Positions 21,390-33,587 of a DNA stretch of 64,000 nt are shown here, one piece after another. How positions within the stretch are numbered: the first letter of the stretch is position 1; each line of letters starts with the position of its first letter. The position numbers and the translations under genes are program-made. The notes under the pieces are model-generated. The model had not been told where the DNA came from. It made no database searches and saw nothing but the letters and a program-made list of their open reading frames with translations. The stretch lies in the NCBI GenBank assembly GCA_036245805.1, contig BTRK01000002.1, positions 38,298,661 through 38,362,660 on the forward strand, in the 5' to 3' direction. The DNA is from Pristionchus mayeri. Taxonomy: Eukaryota > Nematoda > Chromadorea > Rhabditida > Neodiplogasteridae.

Positions 21390-21985
21390 AAGGAGAGGTG
21401 ACGGTCCAAGAGATAGGAAAGGGGAAGACAGTCCTAGAGATAGGAGAGGGGGAGGGGAGAGTCCTAGGGATAGGGGAGGGGGATGAGAGGGTCCTAGAAA
21501 TGGGAGAGGGGGAAGAGAGGGTCCTAGAGATAGGAGAGGAGGAGGAGAGGGTCCTAGATATAGGAGAGGGAGAAGAGAGGGTCCTAGAGATAGGAGGGGG
21601 GATATGGTCCTAGGGATAGGAGACGGGGGAGGAGAGGGTCCTAGAGATAGGAGAAGGGGAGAGGGTCCTTGAGGAGAGGGGGGAGGGTCCTAGACATAGG
21701 AGAGAGGGAGAAGAGGTTCCTAGAGATAGGAGAGGGGGATATGGTCCTAGGGATAGGAGACGGGGAGGAGTGGGTCCTAGAGATAGGAGAGGAGGAAGAG
21801 AGGGTCCTAGAGATAGGAGAGGAGGAGGAGAGGGTCCTAGAGATAGGAGAGGAGGAGGAGAGGGTCCTAGAGATAGGAGAGGAGGAGGAGAGGGTCCTAG
21901 AGTTAGGACAGGAGTAGGAGAGGGTCCTCGAGATAGGAGAGGGAGAAGAGAGGGTCCTAAAGATAGGAGAAGATTACGCGTTCCC
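21390..21985. repeat. 30-bp purine-rich minisatellite
   Basis: Around twenty tandem units with consensus GGTCCTAGAGATAGGAGAGG plus GGAGGAGAGA. The period is mainly 30 bases, with some shorter or longer variants at the left end; the units at 21780-21910 are nearly identical. Because 30 is a multiple of three, long open frames encoding a 10-residue repeat run through it. I treat these as non-genic. The right edge is a GCCGCCTTTAGGCGGC hairpin at 22014-22029. Confidence 0.9.
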
Positions 21986-22367
21986 TGGGGATAAAGACAC
22001 ATGCCACCTCCTAGCCGCCTTTAGGCGGCTAGTTCTATATTAACAATTGTGATATATTTATCATATCACATCATATTCATATTATATATTTATTATCATA
22101 GTACCATAGCGTTTAACACCATTCAAAATTCTATTCGGCCCACTATTCTCTCGTCGCTGTTCCTAGCGCAATTAGATTTACTGCCCAATTGCTGGCTCGC
22201 ATACATCACGAGTAGATTATACGGTGAAATTAGTTCAAGCATTTATTGGCAATAAGAAGAATAAGACAAGATTGATTGCCGTTCAATTCATGTGGGGTCT
22301 CGGATTATTGAGAGGATCGGCAGGCGGAAGGCAAATTTTTAGCAGTCCTGTAATTGTTGAAGGCTGA

Positions 22368-22613
22368 TTACGGAGTATCTTTTTGCTTTTCAGGCGTTTG
22401 TTTGCCTTGATGATTTTCGTCATTCGACTGATTCAGAAAGGGAAACCCAAATACGGGTCTGCGATACATAGAACCGATGGTCGATGCTTTAGTGACTCGA
22501 AAGCAACTCACATTGGGGAAATTGGGGTTCATTGGATTGCAAGCTGCCGCAGCGTACGCAACAACCACAGCGAGCACAAGGAAGAGGGGCAACACGAGCT
22601 TGGCGGTCTGCAT
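22368..22613 (-). CDS. Small secreted peptide, 81 aa
   Basis: A single open frame on the minus strand begins MQTAKLVLPLFLVLAVVVA, a strong signal peptide with likely cleavage after YAAA. The mature part is about 55 residues with two cysteines (AACNPMNPN, VSCFRV), a YRRPVFGFPF segment and a hydrophilic Asn/Gln/Lys-rich C-terminus. A TATA-like element lies about 50 bases upstream of the ATG, at the right distance for a short-leader highly expressed gene. It may be an antimicrobial, neuropeptide-like or cuticle-associated product. I do not recognise the family. YRRPVFGF could be a dibasic processing site followed by a short peptide. A donor within the frame is possible, so the C-terminus is uncertain. 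Confidence 0.6.
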   Translation of the reverse strand: MQTAKLVLPLFLVLAVVVAYAAAACNPMNPNFPNVSCFRVTKASTIGSMYRRPVFGFPFLNQSNDENHQGKQTPEKQKDTP

Positions 22614-22660
22614 TCTGAATACGATGAGACTGTTCGAAGAGGCGGTGCCAATGACCCCTC

Positions 22661-22668
22661 TTATATCG
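22661..22668 (-). promoter_or_regulatory. TATA box of the small secreted peptide gene
   Basis: The minus strand reads GGCGATATAAGAGG, a good TATA element, 48-55 bases upstream of the ATG at 22613. Confidence 0.5.
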
Positions 22669-22869
22669 CCAACTTACGCAGTTTTACAGCGTGCGCAGAT
22701 TTTACAGCGTGCGCTGCCTTCTCAGGAATAACAAAAAACAAATTTAACAATTCTCCATTCCTTATCTTACTTCCCGTACACACAAATCAATGCGTCAACA
22801 CTAGCCTCCCAAATCAACACTAGCCTCCCAATAATACACTCAGTTCGTCGTGCTGTGCGTCTCAAAACC

Positions 22870-23016
22870 ATGTTTGCAACTAATTCAGCCAACTTGATCA
22901 GCGTGCTCTCGCAAAGACCACGTTCACATTGCGCATTTTGCACGCGGCCACGAGTTCTCAGTGAACTGCAGCTTTCCAACGCATTTCGGTGTACGGCGGA
23001 TGCTCGGCGCACCGAG
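22870..23016 (+). CDS. Possible first exon of an unidentified protein
   Basis: ATG at 22870 opens 49 codons ending exactly at a strong donor (GAG|GTGAGT). The N-terminus MFATNSANLISVLSQRPRS is Ser/Arg-rich and lacks acids, like a mitochondrial presequence, followed by CAFCTRP. No downstream exon in phase 0 was found before 23735, so this may be a relic. Confidence 0.3.
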
Positions 23017-23735
23017 GTGAGTTGGACAACAGTGAGTGGGCGATAACGAAAGTTCTCAAATCTGTCAACAAGTGGGCAAATTCCTGCAATCATTGACGCT
23101 GCAATGTTTCGTACAGATTCCGTAGATATTGAGCATACATGGTTTCATTCGTTTCCTCTAATTCTAGAAGTGGAATTTTTTAAAAATAAATACTACACTA
23201 ATAGTGCATGATATGTTTGCATTGCTCCCTTACTGAATGTGAGATAAATTCATGGGTACAAATGGCTTTGAACAAGATAAGTAAGAGTTCCTCCTGACGA
23301 ACTGAGCTGATCATCTTGTGGTTGATGAGCGCTTTCACCACATTGAAGTGATAGGCAATAATCGGTAATTATCATGCAAAGCATGCACAATCGATATGTT
23401 CAGCTGAAGGTAAATGCGTTTATCAATACAGAAACGTGCACAATTGAGTATCTCGACTGACAATAAGTGAGGATGTGCTTGGTGGTATTTGGATACATGA
23501 TAATCGATAGGGCTGTTGACCTACCGTAGGCTGATGAATCGGGAGAGAGGGTTGTATGTACACGCTACTTGAGACACTAGGAGGGATACTGTAGAGTATC
23601 GATTGGCAAAACGCGCGGACTGCTTGGGGAATAACTTAGTGGGAGAGACCCGCGCGCTAATCAATCGATAGGAGTGGGTAACCGTAGTAGGATTAGGGAT
23701 TGGTTCGGTGGGCGCTCGGCGGGTCGAGAGTGTGA
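23017..23735. other. Spacer between convergent units
   Basis: No supported exon. It contains the 3' flank of the 24-exon minus-strand gene. Short self-complementary words occur near 23380 (CATGCAAAGCATGCA). Confidence 0.4.
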
Positions 23736-26700
23736 TCAAGGCGCGAGGTGCGGCTCGTCGACCTGTGAAGCAATCGATAAATTTGAATTTTGGTTATTAA
23801 ATTTCAAAATTTCGAACCTGGAAGAGGACGCGGCTCGGGTCGATGTCGTCGTTGGCTGGGCCGGACTACAAAGATCATAGATCAGGGCACGACGCATATA
23901 TGCGTATATATACATTTATATACATATTTATATACATTATTTATTTATATACATTATATACATACATTTATTTATATGCATTTATTTATATACATTTATA
24001 TACGCATATATATACATTTGTAGAAAAACTAAAGGTCTGATGGCCAAAGAACAAAGATCAACGGAATTCACTATCAATTCCATCGAAAAATACTGAGATC
24101 CAGTAAAATTCGATCAACAATTCTAAGATTTGTTGATTTGCTTAGAATCAGAAATCAACGATCAAAGATCACTCACGGGATCATCGTGGCTGGGTCGGGG
24201 AGGAACGTCGTCGAAAACATCACGCTCCGGGAGACGGTGACGGGCAATGTCCTGGGAAAATATTGATTGTATATGTTGAGATACGTTTCACTAAACGTTC
24301 ACTAATGGCATGATTAGGTCGAGTCGATTGTTGCGGGAAGTCTAGTGCAAAATGATCTAAAAATGAATGGACCAACACAGGTAAAAGATCACGCTCACAA
24401 TAGCAGGCGCTGCCGCAGGCACGTCATCGGCCACCTTCGGTTGCGTGTGCTGCCAGTTTCCAGCTGCGAATCGGGCGGGAGGCGCGACCTCGCCCTCGTG
24501 GAGAAAGTCCTGAAACGAATATTTGTGATTCAATACAATTGCTAAATTGGAAAATAATGCTCTGAAAACTAAAAGGTTAAAGCGGAACCATGGCGCCACT
24601 TTGGATAAAAAATGGTTAAAGCGGAACCACTTTGGATAAAAAAGGTTAAAGCGGAACCATGGCGCCACTTTGGATAAAAAATGACCAAAATTCAGATAAT
24701 TTGTAAAGCAAAGCAATACTCACCGAGTCGGTCTGCGTGGCCTTAATGTTGGCAATCGACGGCTTGTTTGTCGACTCGACAGTTGGCTGGAAAATTCAAT
24801 GTTGTTAATCGAATTCACCGAGATCATAAAGCTAAAGATCAAAGAGCCTCACCGGCGCGTCAATCGGTCTCTCTGCAGCGGTTGGGTGCGGGAAGATCAT
24901 CGGAACCTGAGCAGGTTTTCAGGTAATTTTAGGTCATTTTCAGATGTGTTTCAAGTGCGATAAAAAGCTGGTGAGCTCATGAGACATGTACTTGAAACAA
25001 ATCCATAAAAGAGCGTAAATGACCTGAGAATTGAACAGATTAGGAATTGGATTAATATTAGGTTGGTGCAATATTTTCCGGACGATACCAATTCGATGTA
25101 ATCATATGGTTGTGGTGACCCAATACTGCCATAAATAATTCCAGAAAAGCTTTTGACAATAGCGAAGCGTTTACGAGAAAATTTGAACAATGTCTAAAGA
25201 AACGTTGTAAAGAAACTTTTGCACCAACCTAATAGCTTAATCGATATCAACTTTAATTTGAGTTGAACATGTTCATATTTTATAATGATGCGACTTGAAA
25301 CAAGCGTTAGGAAATGACTTGAGAATCACATTGTGTATCCCTCTAACTCACATCATTAGCCACTATGGGCGTCTTGTCATCGGAAGCCCACGCCGGTCGC
25401 TCATGCTCGAATCCACGGGGAACGTACCTGCATGGTAAATGTTCGCCCTTGCATAGTGGTATCATTCCACTAGCCATCGCATTAATTATATTTCACGATT
25501 TTACGGCAAACCATATGTTCATCAGCAATTTCTCGAAGCTCGTTGAGCAATAAATTATTGCGCGAAGCATAACTTGCAATTTGCTGATCGAAAATTTATA
25601 TATTTATAGGATCACAATTTCCTCACCACGGCAGCTGCTGCAGTCCCTGCTTCTCCTCGTTGTTGCCCTGTACGGGTCGCACCTCGACGACGTCGTTCTC
25701 CGGCAGCTCCTGGAGATCAACGATCATGCACATTTCGAATATCGATTTTCAAATTATCGTTGCACTCAAAACATGAAAAGTTGTGCCACGATTTTTCGGC
25801 TTCCCTAGCTGAAGGAAATCATTGTTTTCTCAAATATTAAACGGCAGAAGTCACTTTATCTACCACATTGTGCACGAATAGTGAGGGATTGATGACTCAA
25901 AACAGCATACCTGAGTGCCGAAAGGCAGTCGGGGTCTCTGCATCTCCTGATCTCTGAACTGCATGCCCAGATTCATGCCCAGTCTCTGGCCCATCATCGC
26001 GTCGTCGTTCTGCTCCTGCTGCATCGGGAACGCGGGCGGCTGCGGCTGCTGCAAGGAATATTGATCAGTCGGCGTCGAAAGATTTTCGAAATTTAGTTAA
26101 AAGCAGAATTAGCAGGAGTCTCTTCCATTGTCGGCATACACGTTATGGAAGTATCGACTTGTAATTCATGCTGATTAGCTGTCAATAAATTTATTGAATT
26201 TGGTTGTATCGCTGCTGCAAGGAGAGGAGGTGATGCGTCGTCTGATGATTCTATCTTGAGGAGCAGGCAGTATGAATACTGCACCATAACCATGTGTTTG
26301 CGCAGTAATCAATAGCTGCCCGCTGCACAATTTAGAGCTTGGTATTGCAAAACATGCAATTATCTTTCTTTTGTTATTTTGCGTTGGCTCAGAGTTTATT
26401 AGTCCACATTATTGATGATTTCGTAAGGTTTATGGAGCTATTATTGACATGTATTGGATTGGAGAAGTGCACTAAAGACAGGGATAAGTGGCGTGAGTTT
26501 ACATTGTTATACGGTACCTGCACGGGCGGGATGGCCCAGAAGTTGCCGGGGCCCATGTAGGGTCCGTTCATCATCGGTCCTGGCTGCATCCAGGGCTGCT
26601 GCTGAGGAGAAGGCTGCTGCAGCATCGGGGGAACCTGCTGCATCTGCTGCTGCAGCTGCTGTATGGGAGGCACGAAGTCGCGGTGCGTCATGATCGGCTG

Positions 26701-29700
26701 CTGCTGCTGCATCATCATCTACAACAAGCACACGGGGAGATGAGAGCAGCGGGTAAGCTAGGCTGTGAGAACATGGGATTGTTGTGAGAACTGTGGTAGT
26801 GCGGTACTGGATACGGACGGTAGTCAAGTTAGGGTACCTGGTTCTGGAGCCAGGGTCTCGGGAGGTCGTTAATGGTAGCCTCCCAGCGGGGGAACGACGA
26901 TCCGGGCGAGTCAACGCCCATGGGCGGCTGGGGCTCTTGTTGCATCTGTTGCTGCTGCATCTGCTGCAAGGGATGAAGAATGGCTGGGTTAGACTGTGTT
27001 ATTTTGTGTCCGTTTGATTACTGTAGAGTTATAACGGCACTGAATAACACCAACAGCACGGCTTGAGCTTAAAGTTGATTAAATAAGTTTCTTCGGTGAG
27101 ATGTCCGAGAATGGAGAGCTATCCGATGTTCCGGTGGTTTATTGATCGGGTGTATAGTATTCATCATCAGGTAAGATATGCTCACCATCATGGGCGCTCC
27201 TCTGAGCAGCATGTTGTCGAGTGCGCGTCTTCCAGCCTCGCCGAACAGCTCCGTGACTACACGCGATGGTGGGGCTCCCGCTCCCTCGCGGTCAAAGTGG
27301 TGCGTGACGCGCATATGCGGCTGCGCGCGATCCTGCGAAGCAGATGATTCAATTATTCATTAATTAATTCATTCCATTGGGGTGAGCGAGAAATTTACAT
27401 GAGTTATTTAGAGCACTTCCACCTATTTCGGAAATAATATAACAAATAGAATTAAGCAAAGAATAAAGATCAAATCTGCTACCTCCTCGTCCTCACTCTG
27501 CTGCTCCCAGGGTCGGGGGAAGAAGGCCGAATCGGCGTTTCCGCCACGAGGGAAACTGCAAAATCTACATTGAAAAAATTCAATTAGCAGCTGCGGCGTT
27601 CTGCATAAGTTCTCAAATCGAATATTTTCCATTGAAAATTCGAAGTTAGTCGCTGCGACCGCACTGCACCTGTTCCAGGGTCGCACGGGCTCGGGCAGGA
27701 ACTGGCTAGGGTGCTCCCAGCGCGGGCCGAAGAAGTCGGAGGCGGGCATTCTGCAACGAGGCGACGTTTAGTAAACGTCGCCGCCGATACACCACTACGT
27801 ACCTCTCCTGCTGCTGCTCCATATCGGGGCGGAAGTGGCCGGTGAGCGGGTGCGGCGCAGCGACCTCGCCGAAACCGTCCTGAAAATATTTTTAAAATGT
27901 ACATACATAAAAAAACCCAGATGACTTGTTACAGATTGCATAAGTTTCATGCGCTTTAATAATATCTAATACACTGATAAAAGTGGTTGTTGCTCAGCCA
28001 TCATTGTAAAAAAAACTAATTAGTTGCTGGATATCTTTCCCTATCTGCAACGTCTTCAAAATGCGCCTATGTTTCAGGATCATAGTTTATTTCTCAGAAA
28101 TGACTTTAGCTAATACTGCTTCCATAAGTTCGTCTAGAAAATGATTGCTCGATACCTGGAAAGCCTGGCTGTCGGGGCTGAGATCGCGAACATCATCCAC
28201 ATTGTTGTTGTTCTCGTCGTGGAACTCGGCGGGGGAGGGACGACGGACCTACAACATTGCATTAGTAATATAAATATTTTATTCGCAATGTTTGTCATTG
28301 TTCTATTGGGATGCTTGACTTTGTGTATATAGAAATCTCAATATTTGTCCTTCACTCGTTCAACGGTTGATGTATTTTCTGAGCCAGAGAGTTATCTGCT
28401 CCCAATCCCCTCTCACGTCACCCCTCTCGGAAATACGCCTATTCATCACAGTATCCGGATTATCCTCATACACTCGTGCTAAATATCGAGGGATTCGAGT
28501 CTGAGTCATCTCTGTTCAGACAGAAATTCCAGTGAATCAAACATTCTGTTGTTCGATCTTCTTGCATGCAGGGGACGGTCGAAAATGCTCAGAGCCGCGT
28601 GTTATTGCCAGGAATTGCTATTTGTTATTTATTGTTATTACTATTTATTATTTATTATTATTTACTATTTATTACTATTTATTATTATTATTATTTACTA
28701 TTTATTGTTATTGCTATTTGCGATGAGGGTGTAAGGTCATCTCTCTGGTGCCTCCCTCGGTAATGCTCTCAAGATCCAAGAATCCATTCTCACCTCAATC
28801 AGGCTGACGTGCATCTTTCCGTCCATTCCAGCTGCAGCGGCGCGCTCTCTCAACTTGTCGAGAATCGCACGAAGGAATGCGAAACGAACGTCCACCGGCT
28901 GGAAATAGCAGCTATATTAATCTATTTTATTATATTATTGTGTTCAATCGCAAGGCATTATTTCTCTACTTTCTCACTTCCTGCACTTATATGGATAAAT
29001 AATGGATATTTGTGTTGTAATGCACTGTGGTCATCTGGTTGAGTTTTCTGGGTAAATGATATATGCGATCATTGATTCGTTTGTGTGAAAGTTTGTGTGA
29101 AATCCCAATCATAAACTCATTTCTCGCACTTTGCACTTCATATTTACACTAAAACTGTTCTTGCTTTTTAATACTCAACTATGTGAGCTACCCCACTGTA
29201 TGAAATCTCCGATCCTTGACCGCAACAGGTGCAATGGCCGTGCGGTTTACAGTTCTAGATTTGGGTAATCTTATGTTCCTTTCGCACATTATCTCGCCAC
29301 TCGACTGTTCGAGTGAGTGTGGGTAATGACAGCACTAGGTTAGATGATATGACGTCATTGTTATCACCCGACCTAGTACCGGAATGAAGATATGACTAGA
29401 GTGCGGAGATGAAGAGTGACGACTGAGAGGACGGATGCAAATTGAGATCATCTCTTCTTGAAGAGTGAGAGGGAGCGGTGTCTCTTCTAGAAGAGAGGGG
29501 TTCTCTTCTTGCAGAGAATGAACAAAGATGGATGTTTCACTAATTTAATTCGTTTTTTTTGGTTCAAATGATGTAAGCATTAGCCGATGTGATTTGCATA
29601 GTGTATCAAAGGTTGTCAACAAGGGAGTTGCAGAAAACACGCAACACTTCGACTCTTCGCAGGTCAATACTAGCTTAGTTGGGTTCTAAGGTCGGGCTGG

Positions 29701-32700
29701 GGACGTCAGGAAAGGGAGAAGAGGGGTAAGGCACGCACCAAAGGGGGTAAGGCACGCATAATAGCATGATAAAATAGAAGGGATCGTACAATGGAGTCCA
29801 ATCTGGACTTTGTTATACGTGCGCATGGACAATGGAGGAGGGGATAACAATCTAGACGAGGGATGTATAGGGTGGCTGCGCAATGCAAATAGGTTAGCAT
29901 AATGCATCAAAAAGGTCATTTTATTCGTTCTAAATTGTGTGAAAGAGCTCTGCTCTTCAAGAAGACCCTCTCGCTCTTCTTCAAGAGCTCGCCCATCCCT
30001 CCCTCTCTTCATCATTCGTCGTTCGACCGCTCAAAAGAGCGGTGAACTCTTCCTCTTCATATCCGCACTCTAGATATGACTGTCCGCATTGCGAACAACT
30101 CGGGTGCGCTCTTCTCCAAATGTTTGCCTGACCCAGTTCCGCCAATAATTGTAGAGAGGGGCAATCGCTACTAGAGGGGAATTCCCCTCCGAGTGGTCAA
30201 CATGTTTTGATTTGATTTGTCCGTTCACCTGTCATACAGTGTACATTGGATGAGTGAATGGCGCGACCGAAATGGGTACGAGGATATGCCAATGATTTAT
30301 TGGTCTGGGGAGAGTGCAGTATCTCGAAGGAAAGGTCAATACTAACGACATACTCAAAGATTTTTGCTGAGAGACAGCATTGTTCATTGTAGAGTTCGAG
30401 AAACGATACCACGGTCTCTTCATTTTGCACACTCTCTCGCCGATCAACCGGTAGAGAGTGTGGGAAATGAAGAGACGAAGGTCCGAATTACGAACTCTAG
30501 TTCTTTGATCTCTGAATGATGGCCAGGGATCATCCCATTTACTACTCGTCCCCATTGAGGAGCATGGACCAGTAGTAGTCGGCAATAGGTGTCGCTCTCT
30601 TTTCTCACTCGCGCACACGAGAAATCATCTGAGTGACCTGCGCGAATTTTGTTTTCTATGAAATCGGCATTATAGTTCAACACCATGCCATTCTTGCCTT
30701 GGCCATCCCATCACTGAACAAGAGTAATCCCATTTTCACATTCCAAACCGGTTCGAAAGACTCATCAAACGAGCCACTCAAAATTCCCCGCTGTGAGAAC
30801 AACCATAACAACTTCAATCACGCGCTTGTCCCTTTTTCGACAGGAATGCAATTTCGGCGATATTTTCGGCGCCAAATTCAAATTTGAATTATTGCCAAAG
30901 ATGCACTCACTGAATCCTCCTGCTCGCTGCTGGCCGAGGCCTCGGTAGTGGTCTGCTCGGCGCGGTCCGAACTGCAAGATGGCGCCATTGCAAAATGCGT
31001 GCAGACGAATTATGATTTGTCCTATGAATAAAACTTTGAAGATATCTTATGTATAGTTTGTAAAACTGAAAATTCGGAAGGAATTAACTATTCTTTTCGA
31101 TAGTTTGTAAGAAAGATGTTTGCAACACAGTCCAAAGCCCACTTCCTGAGTCTGTTCGAGAAGGCTAGTCGTTCATCAACAACGGGCGGCCGCTCCTCGG
31201 CATCGTCACCGTGCTGCTGCTGCAGGGGTAGGGCTGCAGCTGCAGCTTGCAGCCGGGATGACTCCAGGGCTTGCTGCAGGAATTGTTGGGTTAAGACAAA
31301 GGATCAATTAAATGATATTGTCTCAATTTTTGCATGAAAGATGATCACAGATTGCTGTAGACATATGAGAGTTGTTCTCTGTCAATGTTGGTGTTCTATG
31401 CAAACCAATTTTCTGTGATAACCAAATCAAGATCTTTTTTTCAGAGCGGATTACGAACTCCACAAAGTGTAGCTCTTGCTGATCCGATTACCCGTGTTTT
31501 ACTAGGACAGAAAAGGACATGTGATTGATGAAAACAAGTGTATTTGCACAAGGGCGAGCAAACAAACCAAGATTAAAATAACTATAGATTTGAGATGAAA
31601 GACCAAATACCAACCTGCTGAGCTGCCTGTTGCATCTGTGTCCTCATCAGGTCGTAGCCGAGCATGCGCTGCTTGAGTTCGGCCCTTCGAGATCAAAGAT
31701 TAAGGGTATATTTTATGATTGAAGGTAAGAAGACTACTTCAACATCTCCTTCTGTAGCGACTAAAGATCAAAGATCATAATAATCTCACCACTTCAGTCT
31801 GAAGAATGCCTCGTCCCTCTGGCGGTGGTAGGCGATCTCGGAGATGGTGATGGCGATAATGAGGGCGAAGATGAGCAGACCGAAGCAGGCGAAGAGACCC
31901 TGAGAGAGAGAGTTCAACGTTCAATCAGAGATAGTTTCATTGACAACGCTTCCGAGAAGTAGCAAAGGAAACGATAAGGAAAATGGTCATTGAACGAAAT
32001 TCGTAGAATGTAGTAAATAATAATGGTAGAAGATTAAAGGCCGACTACGGCAAGTAAATTCCAAGTTCAAGGGCAAAGATCACCCCTACCTTGAATGAGC
32101 GGCTGCGCTTCATCGGCGGCGGCGCCGACACCAGGATAGGCGAGGGCGGCACTGGCGAGGCCTGCAAAGATCAAAGATCAATGAAATTCTAAACAGTTGC
32201 AGTACGGCCGCAGCGACTACCAGTAAAATTGTAATGATAAACTTCGTGTTTCGATCACGAAATTTCGAAACTAATACAGTGCGGTCGCAACGACTAGCAT
32301 ACAATTTTCTATAGAAAACTACCTTCTCGATGTGCACCTTCTCCGGCGCGTCGACCTTGACGCCGGCCTTCTCGTCGGCGAGCCCCACCGTGAACACCTT
32401 CATCGATGGCTGGTGGATCTGCCAATTAGCGATTTAGTTAATTAAAATGTGAGAAAATAACGTCATAAATCATGTAAACATAATCGGGATGAAGTGGGAT
32501 TGATTCAATTTTTAAAGCCAAGCGAAGGAAAGGAATCTAAGCTGATGGAGGGTTTCAAATTTTAAAATAACGTGAAGCACAAGCGAAATATAGGAATTAT
32601 GTTCAAACACTCTCCTCTTATGCGAATCGAAACTAATTTGCACAATCCTTCTTCTACATTTCTAGATATCTTCTATAAGTCTAAACTTCTCAATTGCAAT

Positions 32701-32711
32701 ACCTTCGACAT
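23736..32711 (-). CDS. Single-pass membrane protein, Gln/Pro/Met-rich, 708 aa, 24 exons
   Basis: Exons, 5' to 3': 32711-32703, 32418-32323, 32161-32090, 31899-31790, 31684-31615, 31273-31143, 30971-30911, 28898-28794, 28248-28156, 27879-27803, 27750-27670, 27555-27483, 27332-27186, 26963-26838, 26718-26518, 26048-25911, 25709-25627, 25427-25352, 24906-24853, 24786-24724, 24509-24399, 24251-24177, 23865-23818, 23762-23736. Every phase fits and the total is 2127 bases. The N-terminus is about 58 residues, ending KRSRSFK. Then comes one helix (GLFACFGLLIFALIIAITI), then SEIAYHRQRDEAFFRLKW. This predicts a type II protein with a long extracellular C-terminus. The rest is low-complexity Gln, Pro, Met and Asp/Glu with repeated PRPW / RPWN words, ending VDEPHLAP. 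The membrane-proximal part recalls transmembrane cuticle collagens, but there are no Gly-X-Y repeats. A role in cuticle or extracellular matrix is inferred; the family is not recognised. Confidence 0.9.
23895..24018. repeat. AT-rich TATATACATT minisatellite
   Basis: Irregular tandem copies of ACATTTATATA / ATTTATTTATATAC over about 120 bases, in the intron between exons 22 and 23 of the membrane protein gene. Confidence 0.85.
24575..24682. repeat. Short tandem repeat, three ~37-bp units
   Basis: GGTTAAAGCGGAACCA occurs three times, each followed by CACTTTGGATAAAAAA. Units 1 and 3 carry TGGCGC; unit 2 lacks it. Intronic, in the membrane protein gene. Confidence 0.85.
25058..25232. mobile_element. 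Mariner-derived MITE, ~175 bp
   Basis: Ends TTAGGTTGGTGCAA and TTGCACCAACCTAA, the hallmark mariner terminal inverted repeat, next to TA. No transposase. It lies in the intron between exons 18 and 19 of the membrane protein gene. The same TIR caps the larger element at 47760-48683. Confidence 0.8.
28618..28721. repeat. (TTATTA/ACTATT)n low-complexity repeat
   Basis: About 100 bases of ATTTATTATT-type tandem words, in the intron between exons 8 and 9 of the membrane protein gene. Confidence 0.85.
28899..30910. other. 2-kb intron of the membrane protein gene
   Basis: Longest intron of that gene. It holds a hairpin repeat (30411-30480) and several clusters of CTTCTTGAAGAG / CTCTTCAAGAAG words near 29455-29520 and 29945-30060, which can pair with each other over about 500 bases. 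No credible exon on either strand. Confidence 0.5.
30411..30480. repeat. Dispersed hairpin repeat, variant B
   Basis: Foldback with arms GGTCTCTTCATTT / AAATGAAGAGAC and inner CACTCTCTC / GAGAGTG around CCGATCAACCGG. It is a sister of the GTCTGACTC family: same inner sequence, different outer arm. Variant B recurs at 54936 and 57010. Confidence 0.8.
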
Positions 32712-33510
32712 AGCGGAAGATCCTTTTAGCCACAGTTGCTACTCGTGAATACGTGCAATCAGTCAATCACGAGTATTCCCTTTTTATACTTGTTTTCGTG
32801 CATTCCGAACATTGATGTAGCGTATCAGCGTGCAGAATTTGCTCACTTGCAGGGATCACGCCTATCACCCCTAGAATTTGCATAATCTACTAGCCATTGG
32901 TCATGGAAATGGAAGCAGGAGACCAACGAAATCAACTTTGCACTATCTCTTAAAATTCAACGAAAAAATTGAAATATGTTGAAACACCCCGAGACAAAAA
33001 CTGCTCGATACCAAGTGCAGGCCGTGTGAGTCAGCCCTGTTATCTACGAAACGGCGAGTATCGTAAACAAGTATACCATCAATCACGCCCAACTACTCCT
33101 ATGTGTCGGAAGGTATGGCACCGCACCCAACTAATGCCAGCCTACACAGTGCAACGGAACAGTAGTAGGCGGAGACCGGTTAGCGCCCAATTCGCGATCG
33201 ATAACCGCCTTTTAGAGTGGGCATACGGTAGTCGATTCGAGTGGCTGTGCCACAGCGACCAGCAGCTCTCAAGCGTGCTAGAGTGAAGTGGCGGGAGCGA
33301 CAGAGGCCGGGGTACGATATGAGATTACGGTACGGTAAGAGATGACGGTAAATCGATCGGGAAACACTGTAGAAAATCAAAAACAGTGAACAGAGTGAAC
33401 AGGAATGTCAACAGATTGAGGGAGGAAAGGGGTTATTATTTTCACCTCTCTCTCCATACTTTGGGAGGGGTGAATAGGGAGTCGAGAGCACAGGTAGGAG
33501 AGGAGCACCG
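32712..33510. other. Promoter region of the membrane protein gene and spacer
   Basis: Upstream of the ATG at 32711. Tandem CACGAGTA words occur near 32740-32775 (ACTCGTGAATAC, ATCACGAGTATTC) and could be a short palindromic regulatory site. No exon recognised up to the hairpin at 33511. Confidence 0.35.
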
Positions 33511-33587
33511 GTCTGACTCTCCTCAGTTTTCACACTCTCTCGCAGATTAGAGAGGGCGAGAGAACACGAAATTTTGAGTGAGTCAAA
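33511..33587. repeat. Dispersed hairpin repeat, copy of the GTCTGACTC family
   Basis: GTCTGACTCTCCTCAGTTTT left arm, degraded right arm ending GAGTGAGTCAAAC, inner CACTCTCTCGC / GGCGAGAGA. Confidence 0.75.

Noticed and set aside
24575..24682. CRISPR-like regular repeat
   Set aside because: Only three units, spacers not unique, and the genome is eukaryotic. No CRISPR array exists in this window.
26454..26914. Ala/Ser-rich open frames overlapping 26518-26718
   Set aside because: Alternative frames of the Gln-rich exon; CAG/CTG-rich DNA is open in several frames. The phase-consistent model uses the Met/Gln/Pro frame.
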